Below are positions 6,301 to 8,124 of a DNA stretch of 8,124 nt, piece after piece. Numbering within the stretch: the first letter of the stretch is position 1; every line of letters begins with the position of its first letter. This DNA comes from Phycisphaerales bacterium UBA2402 (GTDB lineage: Bacteria; Planctomycetota; Phycisphaerae; Phycisphaerales; UBA1924). Location: assembly GCA_002343715.1 (NCBI GenBank), contig DDSA01000194.1, positions 1 to 8,124 of the forward strand, read 5' to 3'. Below the pieces are notes generated by a model. That model had not been told where the DNA came from. It saw only the letters and a program-made list of their open reading frames with translations, and did no database searches. The position numbers were made by a program, and so were the translations under genes.

Positions 6301-7238
6301 GGGCGGCCGCCGAGTCCCGCTATCCCGCGACCCGCATGGGTGTGGAAATGCTCATCCGCGACCGCTTCACCGCCGCGAAGGAGTACGCGGCCCGGAGCGG
6401 TGCGAGGCGGGACCTCGAACTCGAGGCCCTCGCGGAGGTGCTCGCCGGCAAGCGGTTGGTGCATTGCCACAGTTACCGGCAGGACGAAATGCTCATGCTG
6501 GCCCTCGTGGCCCGGGACTTTGGTTTCAGGATCGGCACCTACCAGCACGCGCTGGAGGGATACAAAGTCGCGGATTACGTGCGGGATTATTCCGGCGGGG
6601 CCAGCGGCTTCACGGACTGGTGGGCCTACAAGGTCGAGGTGCAGGACGCCATCCCCGCAGCCTTCCCCATCATGCATGAACAGGGAGTGGTGGTGAGTTT
6701 CAACTCCGACAGCAACGAACTGGCACGCCGCATGAACACCGAGGCGGCCAAGGCCGTGAAGTACGGGCCCGTCACCGAGGAGGAGGCGCTCAAGTTCGTC
6801 ACCATCAACCCGGCGAAGCAGTTGCGCATCGACCACCTGACCGGCAGCCTCGAGCCCGGCAAGGACGCGGATGTCGTGCTCTGGTCCGGCTCGCCGTTGT
6901 CGGCCTTCACCCGGTGCGAAGCGACGTACGTGGACGGGCGAGAACTCTTCTCGCTCGCCGCCGACGCCGCCGCCCGTGAGAAGATCAAGGCCGAGCGCGG
7001 CCGCCTGATCCAGAAACTCCTCAGCGAGGGCAAGAAGAAGAAGGCCGATGATGCCTCGGGCAGGCCAGAGGGCGCCCCCGCCGAGCGCCCCGCCGGTCGC
7101 GGGCCGGGACGACGCAGGCCCACCGAAGAAGAAGCACAGGCCGCGGCGGTTGAGGCGTTCTACATCGAACTCTACGAGAGCGGCCGGTTCGGACACACAC
7201 GGGGAGATTGCGGGTGCGGCTGGTCCCACGAACGGTGA
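3303..7238 (+). CDS. Exported double-amidohydrolase fusion protein with central beta repeats
   Basis: A 1311-residue protein. The start is chosen because residues 1-20 (MVFSARVVCALGAFCAGAFG) form a signal peptide with probable cleavage at AFG/Q; no Shine-Dalgarno site is visible. Residues about 40-452 are an amidohydrolase-superfamily domain: an opening beta segment, FIDACVE at 106-112 where active members read FIDxHxH, and the closing signature TTIPASMLGASDLGTIEAGK with a VWIDG strand ending near 446. Its metal ligands are absent (Cys110, Glu112; ISFALST at 361-367 has no Asp), so this half is probably not a metal hydrolase. Residues about 459-792 hold three beta-rich repeats. Residues about 815-1235 are a second amidohydrolase domain with DCHSH (His897, His899), VHCHSY (His1054 or His1056), YQH (His1082) and SFNSDS (Asp1136), a plausible complete metal site; Lys980 in GIKFALGENP may also contribute. 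The C-terminal tail from 1244 is Lys/Pro/Arg/Glu-rich and ends with a DCGCGW segment. Expected role: metal-dependent hydrolysis of a C-N bond in a small or peptide-like substrate outside the cytoplasm; the substrate is unknown. Similar proteins occur in Planctomycetes and Bacteroidetes, usually beside another amidohydrolase, as here. Confidence 0.9.
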   Translation: MVFSARVVCALGAFCAGAFGQPSSHSPLAPPANGPRRADPMWVALADCTLHARPGEVMERAVVVFRDGRITAILPPEGSGEAARPARVPLGPRVIDAKGLHVYAAFIDACVEVDAPAPAGDESQRHWNARITPQRSALDGAGIDEGTASSLRRLGFGAAAIAPRGGIFRGRGALVSLAKPADDASAAKPLVYRDDVYQSVAMDASGGGYPDSQMGTIAIIRQTLSDADWQFAQRERGAWNEPVNVLDYLAPSGGGSIPAGAVRPPSRPGVLLFNTESELDALRALRICDEFSRPRMLLGCGTEFRRLAPIAAAKTPYVLPLTFPKAPDVSSVAKQESTELRDMMTWEQAPTNPRRLKDAGISFALSTIKLRDRGEFSKNLRAAIKHGLKEDDALASLTTIPASMLGASDLGTIEAGKRANLLVTDGPVFGKNADGKETRIRAVWIDGVAHEIVAAPVSYEGVWDMSMPADPRPIQRRLEIGKENEVEVFRDGKQVKASKVEALPGRLSFMFDHDALDNQGGMTTVAALVSDASAGAPATMTGFGMTADGRRFEFIASKRPKSLAGVWPIIFDQPGTPTAVLVASKDGAAGLRDVPLADGVDPKSITLDKFSWDGANLRYEVDHAKFGGEGVIPVEASVDWGKSPPAMAGSMNFPDGKRAWKSIRREANPFIGTWRVTEADGVAKDAAAKDGLTIRITADSVTLTFGKAEGEPTVVRCDDVKFAGLPIGDEFKDAPTGPIQLSFTHDLSKQGREGKSSDTITLVFTAEGPDKDRLIGSGTLPDGSKHTYKAEKQSARGSADAEDEDSPADVPEKLSVPFGPYGYEEGARPDSANTLFTNATIWTCGPKGRIARGYLWVKDGKVQALGEGDPAPGLGGEGVRTIDATGKHLSPGMIDCHSHTGISGGVNEGGQAVTAEVRIQDVTNPDPVAWYQQLAGGTTAVNNLHGSANAIGGQSQTNKIRWGCPHPDDMHIEGAIPGIKFALGENPRRSNRGPGRDVGGAAAESRYPATRMGVEMLIRDRFTAAKEYAARSGARRDLELEALAEVLAGKRLVHCHSYRQDEMLMLALVARDFGFRIGTYQHALEGYKVADYVRDYSGGASGFTDWWAYKVEVQDAIPAAFPIMHEQGVVVSFNSDSNELARRMNTEAAKAVKYGPVTEEEALKFVTINPAKQLRIDHLTGSLEPGKDADVVLWSGSPLSAFTRCEATYVDGRELFSLAADAAAREKIKAERGRLIQKLLSEGKKKKADDASGRPEGAPAERPAGRGPGRRRPTEEEAQAAAVEAFYIELYESGRFGHTRGDCGCGWSHER
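4677..5678 (+). repeat. Three tandem beta-rich repeats encoded within the fusion protein
   Basis: Protein-level repeats at residues about 459-560, 563-670 and 670-792. Each opens with G-x-W (YEGVWDM with Trp463, LAGVWPI with Trp567, FIGTWRV with Trp674) and closes with a matching strand pair: MTGFGMTADGRRFEF (DG at 548-549), MAGSMNFPDGKRAWK (655-656) and LIGSGTLPDGSKHTYK (782-783). The periods are about 104 and 107 residues; the third unit is longer. G-x-W openings followed by antiparallel strands are seen in lipocalin-like and other small beta-barrel modules, but I cannot name the family. They sit between the two amidohydrolase domains and may act as spacer or as substrate or partner binding modules. 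Confidence 0.7.
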
Positions 7239-7315
7239 GCGATCCGCTGTCGTTCGAGCATTCTCCGTTCACCAGGTCGTCACGCCTCACCGTTCCACTC
7301 AGATCGAGAAACACT
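7239..7315 (+). other. Short intergenic gap between the two amidohydrolase genes
   Basis: The 77 bases contain no hairpin followed by T residues and no convincing promoter. This supports co-transcription of the two amidohydrolase-like genes. Only a weak purine stretch (GAG at 7306-7308, then AAA) precedes the ATG at 7316. Confidence 0.5.
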
Positions 7316-8124
7316 ATGAAGTTCAACTCACTTACCGCCGCCCTTGTTACCGCCGCGGCATTCGCCGCGCAGGCGCAGGACCTGGGCGTGAAGGCCCCGC
7401 CGCAGACAGCCCCGATCGCCATCATCAACGCGACGCTCCACCCCGTGAGCGGGCCGGAGATCCAGCGTGGGTACATTCTCTTTGACAAGGGCGTTATCCG
7501 TGCCATCGGCGACGGTTCTCCGCCCGCCGCGACGGGCACGAAGGTCATCGACGTCGGTGGCCGGCACGTCTACCCGGGGCTGATCAGCCCCTACACCCAG
7601 TTGGGCCTGACGGAGATCCAGGCCGTGCCTTCGAGCATCGACACGTCGGAGACCGGCCGCGTGACGCCCGAGGTTGTCGCGGTCAGCGCCGTCAATCCGG
7701 ACAGCACGCTGATCCCCGTGACGCGCAGCAATGGTGTGCTCAGCGCCGCGGTCTTTCCATCGGGCGGGCTGATCTCGGGACAACCCTCGGTGATCCGGCT
7801 CGACGGCTGGACCACCGAGGAACTCACGGTGCGCCGTTCGATCGGCCAGGCGATGAACTGGCCCAACACGCGCACATTCACCGCCTGGTGGATGACGCAG
7901 AGCGAAGAAGACCAGTCGCAGAACATCCGGCGTGACCTCGACAACCTGCAGCGAGTCTTCGAGACCGCGCGGGCCTACGCCGATGCACGGGCCGCCGACC
8001 CCGTCTCCCCGGCTGATCTGCGGTGGGAGGCGATGCGGCCCCTCTTCAGCGCCCCGGGGGCGGAGGGAGAGCCGCCCCGCCTGTACGTCCGCGCCGACAC
8101 CACGGACCAGATCACCGGCGCGGT
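7316..8124 (+). CDS. Exported amidohydrolase-like protein, N-terminal part (runs off window)
   Basis: An open frame from ATG 7316 continues past the right edge: 269 complete codons with no stop. Residues 1-21 (MKFNSLTAALVTAAAFAAQAQ) form a clear signal peptide with AQA/Q cleavage, which supports the start. The mature protein opens like an amidohydrolase: a beta segment (IAIINATLHPVSGPEI), GYILFDKGVIRAIGDG, then VIDVGGRHVYPGLISPYTQ. At the place where active enzymes carry D-x-H-x-H, it has Ser91, Tyr93 and Gln95, so the first metal motif is lost. The following LGLTEI, NPDSTLIPVTRSNGV and GGLISGQ with LDGW are typical of a secreted amidohydrolase subfamily known from Bacteroidetes and Planctomycetes, in which this motif is commonly degenerate. 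It probably works with, or is paralogous to, the N-terminal half of the 1311-residue neighbour just upstream. Whether the missing C-terminal part holds other metal ligands, or a second active domain, cannot be seen here. Confidence 0.9.
   Translation, partial: MKFNSLTAALVTAAAFAAQAQDLGVKAPPQTAPIAIINATLHPVSGPEIQRGYILFDKGVIRAIGDGSPPAATGTKVIDVGGRHVYPGLISPYTQLGLTEIQAVPSSIDTSETGRVTPEVVAVSAVNPDSTLIPVTRSNGVLSAAVFPSGGLISGQPSVIRLDGWTTEELTVRRSIGQAMNWPNTRTFTAWWMTQSEEDQSQNIRRDLDNLQRVFETARAYADARAADPVSPADLRWEAMRPLFSAPGAEGEPPRLYVRADTTDQITGA

Noticed and set aside
5682..7229. 515-residue open frame on the - strand (and 4311-5681, 456 residues)
   Set aside because: Both are mirror images of the amidohydrolase gene, whose + strand translation has clear family motifs, a signal peptide and metal ligands. 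The antisense products have none.
3303..7238. Possibility that the fusion is two genes joined by a sequencing error
   Set aside because: The frame is open throughout. The central repeats run continuously from one domain to the other, there is no internal ribosome binding site or signal peptide before the second domain, and similar long proteins are known in this family.

Overview
The window is GC-rich and densely coding on the + strand. It reads like a planctomycete, most likely of the class Phycisphaerae. The clues are: a dockerin-like secreted-protein tail at the left edge of a type I recall from Phycisphaerales; several exported proteins, one of them a lipoprotein; inconsistent Shine-Dalgarno use; and a tandem pair of large secreted amidohydrolase-superfamily proteins of a kind I know from Planctomycetes and Bacteroidetes. 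This placement is inferred from family resemblance. No marker gene is present.

Layout. (1) 1-51 is the last 16 codons of an upstream gene, followed by a clear stem-loop terminator (77-112). (2) 341-2428 encodes a 695-residue protein with a long cytoplasmic coiled coil, then two membrane segments that bracket an exported domain of about 140 residues resembling Wzz-type polysaccharide chain-length regulators. (3) 2588-3178 encodes a 196-residue lipoprotein with a textbook ribosome binding site and lipobox. (4) A perfect 13-bp hairpin (3244-3281) separates it from the next unit. (5) 3303-7238 encodes a 1311-residue exported protein: an N-terminal amidohydrolase-like domain without its metal ligands, three tandem beta-rich repeats, and a C-terminal amidohydrolase domain with its metal ligands in place. 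(6) 7316 to the right edge is the first 269 codons of a further exported amidohydrolase-like protein, also lacking the HxH metal motif.

Genes 5 and 6 lie 77 bases apart, read the same way and share domain type, so they probably form one transcription unit acting outside the cytoplasmic membrane. The pairing of two apparently metal-less amidohydrolase folds with one that looks catalytic is the most distinctive feature. The substrate cannot be read from the sequence. The coiled-coil/Wzz-like gene and the lipoprotein are not obviously tied to the amidohydrolases. I see no RNA genes, CRISPR arrays, insertion sequences or clear signs of horizontal transfer.
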